Assembly (NCBI RefSeq): GCF_021462285.1
Contig: NZ_CP082787.1
Coordinates: 2,108,001 to 2,172,000 of the forward strand
DNA: 64,000 nt
From: Serratia entomophila
Lineage (GTDB): Bacteria; Pseudomonadota; Gammaproteobacteria; Enterobacterales; Enterobacteriaceae
Reading direction: 5' to 3'
The stretch's first letter is position 1; every line of letters begins with the position of its first letter. The notes beneath the pieces were generated by a model. The model did no database searches. It had not been told where the DNA came from and saw nothing but the letters and a program-made list of their open reading frames with translations. Shown one piece after another: positions 37,109-45,010 of this stretch. Both the position numbers and the translations under genes were made by a program.

Positions 37109-38364
37109 TGAACAGACTCACTTGATTTTATTGCGGATTGAAAGTGCGGCGTCCTGGTGGCGTTCTCGCCGCGCAGCAGGAAGCAAGAGATCAGCGTGGT
37201 GGCGGCCACCGCGCAGCCCATCAGCAGATAGGTGTCGGCGAAGCCGATGCGGTCATAGCCGTAACCCGCCAGCGGCGACAGGAAGCTGGCCATCACCTGG
37301 GTGATGAACTGGAAACCCACCAGATACAGCGTGGAAGACAGGCGGCTGTCGAAGCGGGTAGCGATGTACTTGAAGATGGCGATCAGCAGGATCGGCAACT
37401 CTATCGCGTGCAGCAGCTTCATGGCCGAGATAGTCAGCGCGCCGCTGACCAGCCCGGAGCCGAACATGCGCAGCGCCATCACGCCGCCCGCCAGCAGCAG
37501 GCCTCGCTTGGCGCCGATGCGGTTGACCAGCAGCGGCGCCAGGAACATGCCGCCGGCCTCGAGGAACACCTGCAGCGAATTGAGGAAGCCGTACATTTCG
37601 TTGCCCTGAGCGCGGGAACTGAACTGTGAGGCGAAGTAGACCGAGAACTGCTGGTCGAACACGTTATAGACGCTGATACCGAGCACGAACACCACCAGCG
37701 CCCAGAATCCCGGCATGCGCAGCAGCGCCAGCGCGTCCTGCAGCTTCAGATTTTCCGGCTTGCCGAACGCCAGGCCGGCCATGGCGTTGGGTTTCAGTTC
37801 GCGCACCTGGCTGAGCAGCAACAGAAACACCGCCGCCGAAGCGGAAGCCAGCCAGAAGTTGATGTTGGGATTGATATTGAAGATAAAACCGGCCAGGAAG
37901 GTGGCGCAGGCCCAACCCAGCGAGCCCCACATGCGGGCGCGGCCGAATTCGAAGCCGCTGATGCGGCTGACGCGCTCGGTATAGGACTCCAGCGCGCCGA
38001 TGCCGGCAAAGAAGGTGGCGCCGATAAACAGCCCGCCCGCCAGCGCGCCAAGCGGCAGGCTGTGCGCCAGCAGCGGGGCGTAGAGGTAAATGAAGAACGG
38101 GCCGGTCAGCAGCAGCATCACCCCGAGAAACTGCAGCAGGTGTTTGCGCAGCCCGAGTTTATCCTGAATAAACCCGTAAAGCGGCTGCGCGCACAGCGCC
38201 ACCAGCGAGATGGCGGAGAAAATCAGCCCGGTCTCCGCGCCTTTCAGGCCGATCTTTTGGTTGAGCCACAGCGAGATCAGAGAAAAACTGGACGACCAGG
38301 TGAAAAAGAAGAAGAACAGCAGGCCGCTGAGCAGCACATAATATTTTTTGGTTTCGCGGTTCAT
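37105..38364 (-). CDS. cscB: Sucrose/H+ symporter CscB
   Basis: 419-residue LacY-family (OHS) symporter, 12 helices. Begins MNRETKKYYVLLSGLLFFFFFTWSS; the LacY-type loop GFIQDKLGLRKHLLQF and the helix-4/5 region RMWGSLGWACATFLAGFIFNI are present. First gene of the cscB-cscA operon; two GTTAACGTTAAC operators lie upstream. Confidence 0.94.
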   Translation of the reverse strand: MNRETKKYYVLLSGLLFFFFFTWSSSFSLISLWLNQKIGLKGAETGLIFSAISLVALCAQPLYGFIQDKLGLRKHLLQFLGVMLLLTGPFFIYLYAPLLAHSLPLGALAGGLFIGATFFAGIGALESYTERVSRISGFEFGRARMWGSLGWACATFLAGFIFNINPNINFWLASASAAVFLLLLSQVRELKPNAMAGLAFGKPENLKLQDALALLRMPGFWALVVFVLGISVYNVFDQQFSVYFASQFSSRAQGNEMYGFLNSLQVFLEAGGMFLAPLLVNRIGAKRGLLLAGGVMALRMFGSGLVSGALTISAMKLLHAIELPILLIAIFKYIATRFDSRLSSTLYLVGFQFITQVMASFLSPLAGYGYDRIGFADTYLLMGCAVAATTLISCFLLRGENATRTPHFQSAIKSSESVQ

Positions 38365-38396
38365 AGTAAGGCCCTGATGGAGGAGAGTGGCTCATT

Positions 38397-38408
38397 GTTA
38401 ACGTTAAC
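38397..38408. promoter_or_regulatory. CscR-type operator 1
   Basis: GTTAACGTTAAC, a perfect palindrome of LacI-family type, 32 bp upstream of the cscB start. Confidence 0.8.
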
Positions 38409-38460
38409 CTTCAGCCTGATAAAGCACCCCGGTATGGCGATTGAGATGTTAATCACAAAA

Positions 38461-38472
38461 GTTAACGTTAAC
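38461..38472. promoter_or_regulatory. CscR-type operator 2
   Basis: Second exact copy of GTTAACGTTAAC, 64 bp upstream of the first (about six helical turns), which would permit looping by a tetramer or two dimers. Confidence 0.8.
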
Positions 38473-38531
38473 ATTTTTGCTTTGTGATCGGCGTCACAGG
38501 ATGCCGTGGGGCGGCGGGGCGCCCCGGGCGA

Positions 38532-39848
38532 TTAACGCTCGTTCAGCGAACGCAAATGATCGTCGCGGCGCAGGGTCATCAGCGCGAACAGGCTGACCAC
38601 CGAGGTGGCGACTACGTAGTAGGCCGGGATGTCGATGTTGCCGGTCTGCTTGATCAAACCGGTGATAATCAGGCCCGCCGAACCGGAAAATACCGCGTTG
38701 GACAACGAATAAGCCAGGCCCAGGCCGGTATAACGCACCCGGGTCGGGAACATTTCCGCCAGCATCGCCGGGCCGGGGCCGGCCAGCAGCCCGACGACGG
38801 CGCCGGCGGTCAGTACCGCGATGCCCTTGGTTACCAGTGAGCCCTGAGTGTCCTGCAGCAGGTGCAGCAGCGGGAAGGTGAACAGGATCACCGCAATCAC
38901 CGCCGTCAGCATCACCGTCTTGCGCCCCAGCTTATCGCTGACGATGCCGGCCGGCAGAATGGTCAGGGCGAAGCCGACGTTGGCCAGCACCGTGGCCACC
39001 AGCGCCTGCTGGAAGGTGGCGTGCAGCGACGTTTGCAGATAAGAAGGCATCACCACCAGGAAGGTGTAACCGGCGGCGGACCAGCCCATCATGCGGCCGA
39101 TGCCGAGCACGATGGTCTTCAGCACGCTGCCCAGCGTGACTTCCGCCGCAGGGGCGCCCGGCGCATCCTTTTGCTGAGCCTGCCGGAAGGTTGGCGTCTC
39201 CTGCAGCTTCAGCCGCAGCCACAGCGCCACGGCGCCCATCGGCAGCGCCAGCAGGAAGGGAATGCGCCAGCCCCAGTCATGCAGCTGTTCCTGGGTCAGC
39301 AACGCGGCCAGCAGCGCCACCAGGCCGGCGCCGGCCAACAGCCCCAACGCCACGGTCAGCGATTGCCAGGCGCCGAACAACCCGCGTTTGCCCCTGGGCG
39401 CAAATTCGGTCATCAGCGAGACCGCGCCGCCGAACTCTCCGCCGGCGAACAACCCCTGGAACATGCGCAGCAGGGTCAGCAACAGCGGGGCGGCGGCGCC
39501 GATCGAGGCATAGGTCGGCATCACGCCGATCAGCGCGGTGGCCAGGGTCATCAGCAGCAGCACGGCGATCAGCGTGGGGCGCCGGCCGATACGATCGCCG
39601 ATGCGGCCAAAGATCACCGCGCCGATAGGGCGGCAGAAAAACGCCAGCGCGAAGGCGGCGTAGGTCAGGATCAGACTGGTGATTTCGCTTTCACCCTGCA
39701 GGGTGAAGAAGTTGGCGGCGATAACGGTGGCGAGAAAGCCGTAAACGCCGAACTCATACCACTCGATAAAGTTGCCGACTGAACCGGCCAGCAACGCCTG
39801 CCGCGACTGGCGTGCGTCTATAGTGTGTTGGTCCATCCCCGTTCCCAT
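38532..39848 (-). CDS. MHS-family MFS transporter
   Basis: 438-residue metabolite:H+ symporter family member (ShiA/ProP/KgtP group). Begins MGTGMDQHTIDARQSRQALL, then SVGNFIEWYEFGVYGFLA, GRIGDRIGRRPTLIAVLLLM and FQGLFAGGEFGGAVSLMTEFAP, all typical of MHS transporters. Substrate unknown; dicarboxylates, shikimate and betaines are known for relatives. Not obviously linked to the csc operon, from which a 124-bp operator region separates it. Confidence 0.87.
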   Translation of the reverse strand: MGTGMDQHTIDARQSRQALLAGSVGNFIEWYEFGVYGFLATVIAANFFTLQGESEITSLILTYAAFALAFFCRPIGAVIFGRIGDRIGRRPTLIAVLLLMTLATALIGVMPTYASIGAAAPLLLTLLRMFQGLFAGGEFGGAVSLMTEFAPRGKRGLFGAWQSLTVALGLLAGAGLVALLAALLTQEQLHDWGWRIPFLLALPMGAVALWLRLKLQETPTFRQAQQKDAPGAPAAEVTLGSVLKTIVLGIGRMMGWSAAGYTFLVVMPSYLQTSLHATFQQALVATVLANVGFALTILPAGIVSDKLGRKTVMLTAVIAVILFTFPLLHLLQDTQGSLVTKGIAVLTAGAVVGLLAGPGPAMLAEMFPTRVRYTGLGLAYSLSNAVFSGSAGLIITGLIKQTGNIDIPAYYVVATSVVSLFALMTLRRDDHLRSLNER

Positions 39849-39936
39849 GCATTCGAATTATTGTCAGTCAGTTCTAAATTCATATGACAAAACAATCAAT
39901 TATTTTCAACGGGAAGTGTGAAGGGCGATAGCGGCA

Positions 39937-40059
39937 TCAGACGATGCCGTCGATTTTCCACCCGTGGGGGCAACCGTTGGCGAAGGCGGTGGGGCGCGGC
40001 ACCGGCAGGTCGCTTTGATCGAAACTGCCGGTGGCCAGCGCGATGGTCGGCTCATCATC
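39937..40059 (-). other. Possible gene remnant after the PhlG-like gene
   Basis: Directly after the TAATAA stop of the PhlG-like gene the same frame stays open for 40 codons, encoding DDEPTIALATGSFDQSDLPV, then PRPTAFANGCPHGWKIDGIV and a TGA. It reads like a protein C-terminus with normal codon use but has no start or ribosome-binding site. It may be a scar of a deleted gene or chance. Confidence 0.25.
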
Positions 40060-40062
40060 TTA

Positions 40063-40770
40063 TTACCAGAGTAAAGGCGCCGCCTCACGACCATTTTCGG
40101 CGTAGTACAACGACGGCAGGAACTGCGCCAGATAGCTGAATTCGTTATAGCAGTGGCGCATCAGATTAAAGCCAATCTCGTCCGACAGCTCGTCATGCGC
40201 GTTTGCGCAGGATTTACCCAGCAGAAAGCGGCTGCGCAGCACGCAGCCGTAAGGCGTGTCGCGTGCCAAATGCAGCATTTCACCGTCGCGGGGATCGCCG
40301 TTGTCGTCCAGCGCCACCTGCTCGCCGAAGCCTATACGGGCGCAAATGGCGGCAGATAGCGCCTGACTGTCGCGCGCCTGTTGCAGCGGTTGGGTGGCAA
40401 AAAAATCTTCGGCGGCGTGAAATTTGAGCCGGGCCGGTACCGGCGGCAGCTCCGCCAGCCATTCAACCGCGTCGATGCTGGCGCCAATGTAACTTTCGCC
40501 TTTTTTCCAGCGCCGGTCCCAGCCGCGGTGCTCAACGTGATCGTGCGGATGCCACCAGCGAATGTGCTGGGTGGTCTCAAAAAAGGTAAACCACCAGTCC
40601 AGCATGCGGCCCTTGCAGCCGTGCAGATCGGTGCGGATCGCCACGGTCAGCAAACCGTCGGTGCTGCGCGTTAGACCCATCTCCAGCCGCAGCGGTTCCG
40701 GTTTAAGCAACGCGTTGATATCATTAACGCCCCAGGGAAGCATCAGCGATTGATGTGTCATGGCGGTCAT
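40063..40770 (-). CDS. DAPG hydrolase (PhlG) family protein
   Basis: 235 residues. The family core is clear: GCKGRMLDWWFTFFETTQHIRWWHPHDHVEHRGWDRRWKKG, a His-rich metal-site region, and later LMRHCYNEFSYLAQFLPSLY. PhlG from Pseudomonas hydrolyses the antibiotic 2,4-diacetylphloroglucinol to the monoacetyl form using zinc. This protein is shorter than PhlG, so the substrate may differ. It is divergent from a TetR regulator across 84 bp, as degradation genes often are. Confidence 0.72.
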   Translation of the reverse strand: MTAMTHQSLMLPWGVNDINALLKPEPLRLEMGLTRSTDGLLTVAIRTDLHGCKGRMLDWWFTFFETTQHIRWWHPHDHVEHRGWDRRWKKGESYIGASIDAVEWLAELPPVPARLKFHAAEDFFATQPLQQARDSQALSAAICARIGFGEQVALDDNGDPRDGEMLHLARDTPYGCVLRSRFLLGKSCANAHDELSDEIGFNLMRHCYNEFSYLAQFLPSLYYAENGREAAPLLW

Positions 40771-40783
40771 CCTTATAAATTTG

Positions 40784-40800
40784 GAAACGGTATTTGTTTC
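40784..40800. promoter_or_regulatory. Putative TetR-regulator operator
   Basis: Inverted repeat GAAAC-GGTATTT-GTTTC between the divergent PhlG-like and TetR genes, positioned to control both. Confidence 0.5.
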
Positions 40801-40854
40801 TTAATTAAGACTATGCCGGTATGCTGTCTCTGTCAACGATTTCGAGGAACCATC

Positions 40855-41496
40855 ATGGCAAATGAAAGTGATGCAGAACCGCGCTCGCGTGGAAGACCTT
40901 CGGCCCCGGAGGCGGAGCTGCGCGCGGCGGCGGTTGAGGCTACTCTGGCGCTGTTGCTGACGCAGGGTTATGCCGCCACCACTGTGGACGCGGTGGCGAA
41001 GCGGGCCGGCATGGCCAAGAAGACCCTGTACCGATTTGCCGAAAATCGCGATGCGTTGGTGATGCAGGCGATAGCCAGTTGGACCGACGCTTTTCAGCCT
41101 GCATTTGAACAGGATGCGCAGCGGGCAGCAGAGGTGCAGCCACTGCTTGAGCAGGGCCTGCGCGCGATTGCGCGTCACGTGCTGAGCGTACAGGCGGTGG
41201 GGGTATTTCGCCTGTTGCAGAGCGAGTTTCCTGGGCGGGAGGCGTTGCTGGCGGCCTATCAGCGTAACGGCATTGAACGCGGTCGGGGCATTGTGACGGA
41301 CTGGTTGCAACGTCAGCGACAACGAGGGTGGCTGCGCGAGTTGGACTGCGCGCAGACCAGCGATCTGCTGTTGGCGATGGTGATGGCCGAACCCTTGCGC
41401 CAGATGGCGCTTGGACTGTTGCCGCCGGGCAGCGACATCGACACTCGCATCGCGGCGGCATTGGCGCTGGTGCTGCCGGGGTTGGTGCGGGGTTAA
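40855..41496 (+). CDS. TetR family transcriptional regulator
   Basis: 213 residues starting MANESDAEPRSRGRPSAPEA. TetR helix-turn-helix: AVEATLALLLTQGYAATTVDAVAKRAGMAKKTLYRFAENRDALV. The C-terminal helical ligand domain has no recognised signature. Probably represses the divergent PhlG-like gene and itself; the effector would be that enzyme's substrate or product. The frame is open 35 codons earlier, across the operator, and that extension is rejected. Confidence 0.87.
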   Translation: MANESDAEPRSRGRPSAPEAELRAAAVEATLALLLTQGYAATTVDAVAKRAGMAKKTLYRFAENRDALVMQAIASWTDAFQPAFEQDAQRAAEVQPLLEQGLRAIARHVLSVQAVGVFRLLQSEFPGREALLAAYQRNGIERGRGIVTDWLQRQRQRGWLRELDCAQTSDLLLAMVMAEPLRQMALGLLPPGSDIDTRIAAALALVLPGLVRG

Positions 41497-41502
41497 GGGG
41501 GC

Positions 41503-41520
41503 GGGCCCCATTGTTGTGGC
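41503..41520. repeat. 18-bp motif, copy 1, upstream of the LysR gene
   Basis: GGGCCCCATTGTTGTGGC, repeated at 42540-42557 before the alcohol dehydrogenase gene with 17 of 18 identities. It may be the binding site of the intervening LysR regulator. Confidence 0.6.
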
Positions 41521-41579
41521 TTTAGTTGAAGTATGACATGTTCATTATTAATGTCGTCTCACTATTTTTGGCCTGGAAA

Positions 41580-42494
41580 ATGAATAACTCTCACCAATTT
41601 AAACAAGGCGACCTGTTTGCCCTGACCGTTTTTCTTGCCGTCGCCACGCATCGCAGTTTTCATGCGGCGGCGGTTGAACTGGAGGTGACGCCCTCGGCGG
41701 TTAGCCACTGCGTGAAAAACCTGGAGCGGCGCCTCGACGTCCGGCTGTTTAATCGCACGACGCGCAGCGTATCGTTGACAGATGCCGGGGAGCAACTGGC
41801 CGCCAAATTGCGCCCCGCGCTATTCTCCATCACCCAGGCGTTGCAAGAGGTCGATGATTTTCGCGAAACGCCCAGCGGCACGGTGCGAATCAACGCCAGC
41901 GAAGGCGCCGTTCGCCTGGTGCTGCGCCCGTTGCTGGCGCGCTTCCTGGCCGCCTATCCGCAGGTTCACCTGGATATCGTCTGCGACGGCAAACTCAGCG
42001 ATATCGTCGCCGAGGGGTTCGACGCCGGGATCCGCCTGGCCGACGCCGTGCCGCAGGATATGGTGGCCATACGGGTCAGCGAGCCGGTGCGCTTTGCCGC
42101 CATCGCCGCGCCCGAGTATTTCGCCGCGTACGGCCGCCCGACGGCGCCGCAGGATCTGCTGCGCCACAACTGCATCCGCTTTCGTTTTGACAGCGGAGCC
42201 ATTTATCGCTGGGAGTTCGAGCGGCATGGCGTCGCCGAATCGGTCAACGTCACCGGCTCGCTAACCTTGACCGACCAGCCATTGATGGTCGACGCCGCCA
42301 TCGACGGTATCGGCATCGCCTTTGTGCCCGATCACCTGGCCGATGAAGCGCTGCGGGACGGGCGCCTCGAGCGCGTGCTGGACGAATGGTGCCCGGCCTA
42401 CCCAGGGCTATGCCTGTATTACTCCGGCCACCGCCACGTATCAAGCGCTTTGAAAGCGCTGATAGGCTGTATTCGCGAAGTGCAAACCCGCTAG
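41580..42494 (+). CDS. LysR family regulator linked to the alcohol dehydrogenase
   Basis: 304 residues, start MNNSHQFKQGDLFALTVFLA. Winged helix at FLAVATHRSFHAAAVELEVTPSAVSHCVKNLERRLDVRLFNRTTR, then a standard LysR effector domain of the CrgA/DsdC-like subgroup (GTVRINASEGAVRLVLRPLLARF; IRLADAVPQDMVAIRV). Next to, and in the same direction as, a Zn-alcohol dehydrogenase 139 bp downstream; a shared sequence motif precedes both. Confidence 0.88.
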   Translation: MNNSHQFKQGDLFALTVFLAVATHRSFHAAAVELEVTPSAVSHCVKNLERRLDVRLFNRTTRSVSLTDAGEQLAAKLRPALFSITQALQEVDDFRETPSGTVRINASEGAVRLVLRPLLARFLAAYPQVHLDIVCDGKLSDIVAEGFDAGIRLADAVPQDMVAIRVSEPVRFAAIAAPEYFAAYGRPTAPQDLLRHNCIRFRFDSGAIYRWEFERHGVAESVNVTGSLTLTDQPLMVDAAIDGIGIAFVPDHLADEALRDGRLERVLDEWCPAYPGLCLYYSGHRHVSSALKALIGCIREVQTR

Positions 42495-42539
42495 TCGCGC
42501 CTTCCATTGATGAACGCCGTTCACTTTAACAGTGAAGCC

Positions 42540-42557
42540 GGGCCGCATTGTTGTGGC
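42540..42557. repeat. 18-bp motif, copy 2, upstream of the alcohol dehydrogenase
   Basis: GGGCCGCATTGTTGTGGC, 76 bp before the dehydrogenase start; differs from copy 1 at one position. Confidence 0.6.
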
Positions 42558-42632
42558 CATGGCGCTGCTTTAGGCTTGGCAGACAAGGTGCTGAGCTTGT
42601 CTCTGCCGCCGCAACCCAGCCAGGAGATCGCA

Positions 42633-43658
42633 ATGGAAAAGAAGATGAAAGCCGTGGTAATGACGGGCGCCAATCGCCCCTGGGAAGTGTGGCAGGTGCC
42701 GATGCCCAAAGCCGAACCGGGCCAGGTATTGGTGAAAGTGCGCGCTTCGGGCATGTGCTACACCGATGTGTGGTCAACGCAAGGTTACGGCGGGGACATC
42801 TACCCGCAGACGCCTGGCCATGAAGTCGTCGGCGACGTGATCGAAGTAGGCGCCGGCGTGCATACGCGCAAGGTGGGCGATCGCGTCGGCACTACCTGGG
42901 TTCAGTCCGCCTGCGGCCGCTGCGCCTACTGCCGCGAGAATCGGCCTCTGACGGGGCAAACGGCGATGAACTGCGTTTCACCGCGCACCACGGGGTTTGT
43001 CGCGCAGGGCGGGCATGCCGAATATATCGCCATCGCGGCGGAAGGCACCGTCCTGCTGCCGGATGAGCTGTCCTACGTAGACGCCGCGCCGATGATGTGC
43101 GCCGGTTACACCACCTGGAGCGGGCTGCGCGACGCGGCGCCGCAGCCCCACGAGAAGGTCGCCGTTCTGGGCATTGGCGGCCTGGGGCACGTTGCGCTGC
43201 AGCTTTCGCAAGCCTGCGGCTTCGAAACTATCGCCATCACGCATTCACCGGATAAACACGCGCTGGCAATGCAGCTGGGCGCCGATCGGGTGGTCGACTC
43301 GGGAAAGGCGCTGCTGGAGAGCGGCGGCGCGGACATTCTGTTGGTGACAACCAATGATTTTGACTCCGCGCAGGAGGCGATGACGGGGCTGAGGCCGGAT
43401 GGCCGGGTGGTGCTTTGCGGGCTGGACTTCAGCAAGCCTTTTGCCATTTCGTCCGAGGGGGTGCCGTTCCATATGATGCGCCAGCGGGTGATAGGATCGA
43501 CGCACGGCGGGCAGCAGTATCTGGGGGAGGTTCTCAACCTTGCGGCCAAGGGAAAAGTGAAACCGATCGTCGAGACGTTCTCGCTGGATCAGGCGGGGGA
43601 AGCCTATGAGCGCCTCGCCGCCGGCAAGATGCGTTTTCGCGGCGTGTTCGTGCCTTAA
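42633..43658 (+). CDS. Zinc-dependent alcohol dehydrogenase
   Basis: 341-residue medium-chain dehydrogenase. Catalytic zinc ligands in ASGMCYTDVWS and TPGHEVVG; structural-zinc cysteines in SACGRCAYCREN and MNC; Rossmann motif VLGIGGLGHVALQ. Start MEKKMKAVVMTG follows CAGGAG; the frame opens 42 codons earlier through the operator motif. Similar to AdhP/YahK-like enzymes; the physiological alcohol is unknown and is probably linked to the effector of the upstream LysR regulator. Confidence 0.9.
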   Translation: MEKKMKAVVMTGANRPWEVWQVPMPKAEPGQVLVKVRASGMCYTDVWSTQGYGGDIYPQTPGHEVVGDVIEVGAGVHTRKVGDRVGTTWVQSACGRCAYCRENRPLTGQTAMNCVSPRTTGFVAQGGHAEYIAIAAEGTVLLPDELSYVDAAPMMCAGYTTWSGLRDAAPQPHEKVAVLGIGGLGHVALQLSQACGFETIAITHSPDKHALAMQLGADRVVDSGKALLESGGADILLVTTNDFDSAQEAMTGLRPDGRVVLCGLDFSKPFAISSEGVPFHMMRQRVIGSTHGGQQYLGEVLNLAAKGKVKPIVETFSLDQAGEAYERLAAGKMRFRGVFVP

Positions 43659-43680
43659 GCGGCGCGCAGGCAAAGGAAAA

Positions 43681-43703
43681 CCAGGGCGCCGCCGGCGCCC
43701 TGG
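43681..43703 (-). terminator. Terminator of the cytochrome c gene
   Basis: CCAGGGCGCC and GGCGCCCTGG (43681-43703). On the minus strand the stem is followed by TTTTCCTTT. It may also act on the convergent alcohol dehydrogenase transcript. Confidence 0.75.
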
Positions 43704-43714
43704 TCGAGAGCGGG

Positions 43715-45010
43715 TTAAGGTTTGTCGCCCTGCAGCAGCGCGGGCGGCGAGGGCAGGTTGGCGTCGGCGCGCAGTTTCCGCACCCGTTCGGCGCTGACGG
43801 TGGCGGCGGCCGGGTTGCCGAACTGGCGGCTGACGTAGTTGCTCAGTTCGGCGATCTGCGCGTCGTTCAGCTCTTCGGCGAACGACGGCATCAGGATCTC
43901 GCCCTGCCGCATGTCGCGATGCACGCCGTTGAGGATCACCGACACCAGATTCTTGCCGTCGGCGGCGCCGGTGCTGCCGTGGTTGAACAGCGCCGGGTAA
44001 GCGTGGAAGCCGCTGCCCTTGCCGGCGCCGTCCATGCCGTGGCAGGTCGCGCAGTTGCCGCTGAACAGCGTGGCGCCGGTTTGCGGATGTTCGCCGCTGC
44101 CGCGCAGCGCAAACACCGCCTGCGAAGGACTGCCCCAGCGGTCGCGCGGCCGGGTTTGCCGCTCATCGGCGATGGCCGGCACGCTGCGCAGATACACCGC
44201 CATCGCCTGCAGATCGGCTTCCGGCAGATACTGCAGGCTGTGCTCTATGGCTTCCGCCATCGGGCCAGAGGCCGAAGCGCGGCCCGGCACATGGCCGGTC
44301 TTCAGGTAGTTGACCAGATCCTGCTGCGACCAGCTGCCGATGCCGGCGTTGCGGTCCGGCGTGATGTTATAGGCGATCCAGCCGCCGAGATCGCCGCCGG
44401 CGAACGCTTTGTCCTGGTCCATGCCCATGGTCAGCGTGCGCGGGGTATGGCAGGTGCCGCAGTGCGCCAGCGCCTCCACCAGGTAGCGGCCCTGGTTCCA
44501 CTGGGCGCTTTGCGTCGCGTCCGGGCGCAGTTCGCCAGGCTCGAAGTTGAACCACTTCCAGAAGCGCATGCCCCAGCGCTGGTTGAACGGGAAGGCGAGA
44601 TCGGTTTGCGGCGTGGCCTGGGCCACCGCCGGCTGCGCCAGCAGGTAGGCCTTGATCGCCAGCACGTCTTCGCGGCTCATTTTGGTGAAGGCGTCGTACG
44701 GCATCGCCGGATACAGCTGCTGGCCGTCTTTGCCTACGCCGTCGCGCACCGAGGCGACAAATTCGTCGTCGCTCCAGCCGCCGATGCCGAACCGTTTATC
44801 GGCGGAGATGTTGGTGCCGTAAATCACGCCGAACGGCGTGCTGACCGGGTAGCCGCCGCCGAACGCCGGGCCGCCGGGCGCGGTGTGGCAGGCGGTGCAG
44901 TCGGCGGCGCGCGCCAGATATTCGCCGCGCTTGATAAGCTCGGCGTCGCTTTGCGCCCACAGTTGGCCGCTGACCAGCAGCGGCAACAGCGCCAGTAAGG
45001 TCTTTTTCAC
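43715..45010 (-). CDS. Triheme cytochrome c subunit of a membrane sugar/aldonate dehydrogenase
   Basis: 431 residues with a GTG start that overlaps the flavoprotein stop by 4 bp (GTGA). Signal peptide MKKTLLALLPLLVSGQLWAQ. Three heme-binding motifs: CTACH (38-42), CGTCH (184-188) and CATCH (320-324). It passes electrons from the flavoprotein to ubiquinone at the periplasmic face of the inner membrane. The longer open frame upstream is only the shadow of the flavoprotein gene. Confidence 0.92.
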   Translation of the reverse strand: MKKTLLALLPLLVSGQLWAQSDAELIKRGEYLARAADCTACHTAPGGPAFGGGYPVSTPFGVIYGTNISADKRFGIGGWSDDEFVASVRDGVGKDGQQLYPAMPYDAFTKMSREDVLAIKAYLLAQPAVAQATPQTDLAFPFNQRWGMRFWKWFNFEPGELRPDATQSAQWNQGRYLVEALAHCGTCHTPRTLTMGMDQDKAFAGGDLGGWIAYNITPDRNAGIGSWSQQDLVNYLKTGHVPGRASASGPMAEAIEHSLQYLPEADLQAMAVYLRSVPAIADERQTRPRDRWGSPSQAVFALRGSGEHPQTGATLFSGNCATCHGMDGAGKGSGFHAYPALFNHGSTGAADGKNLVSVILNGVHRDMRQGEILMPSFAEELNDAQIAELSNYVSRQFGNPAAATVSAERVRKLRADANLPSPPALLQGDKP

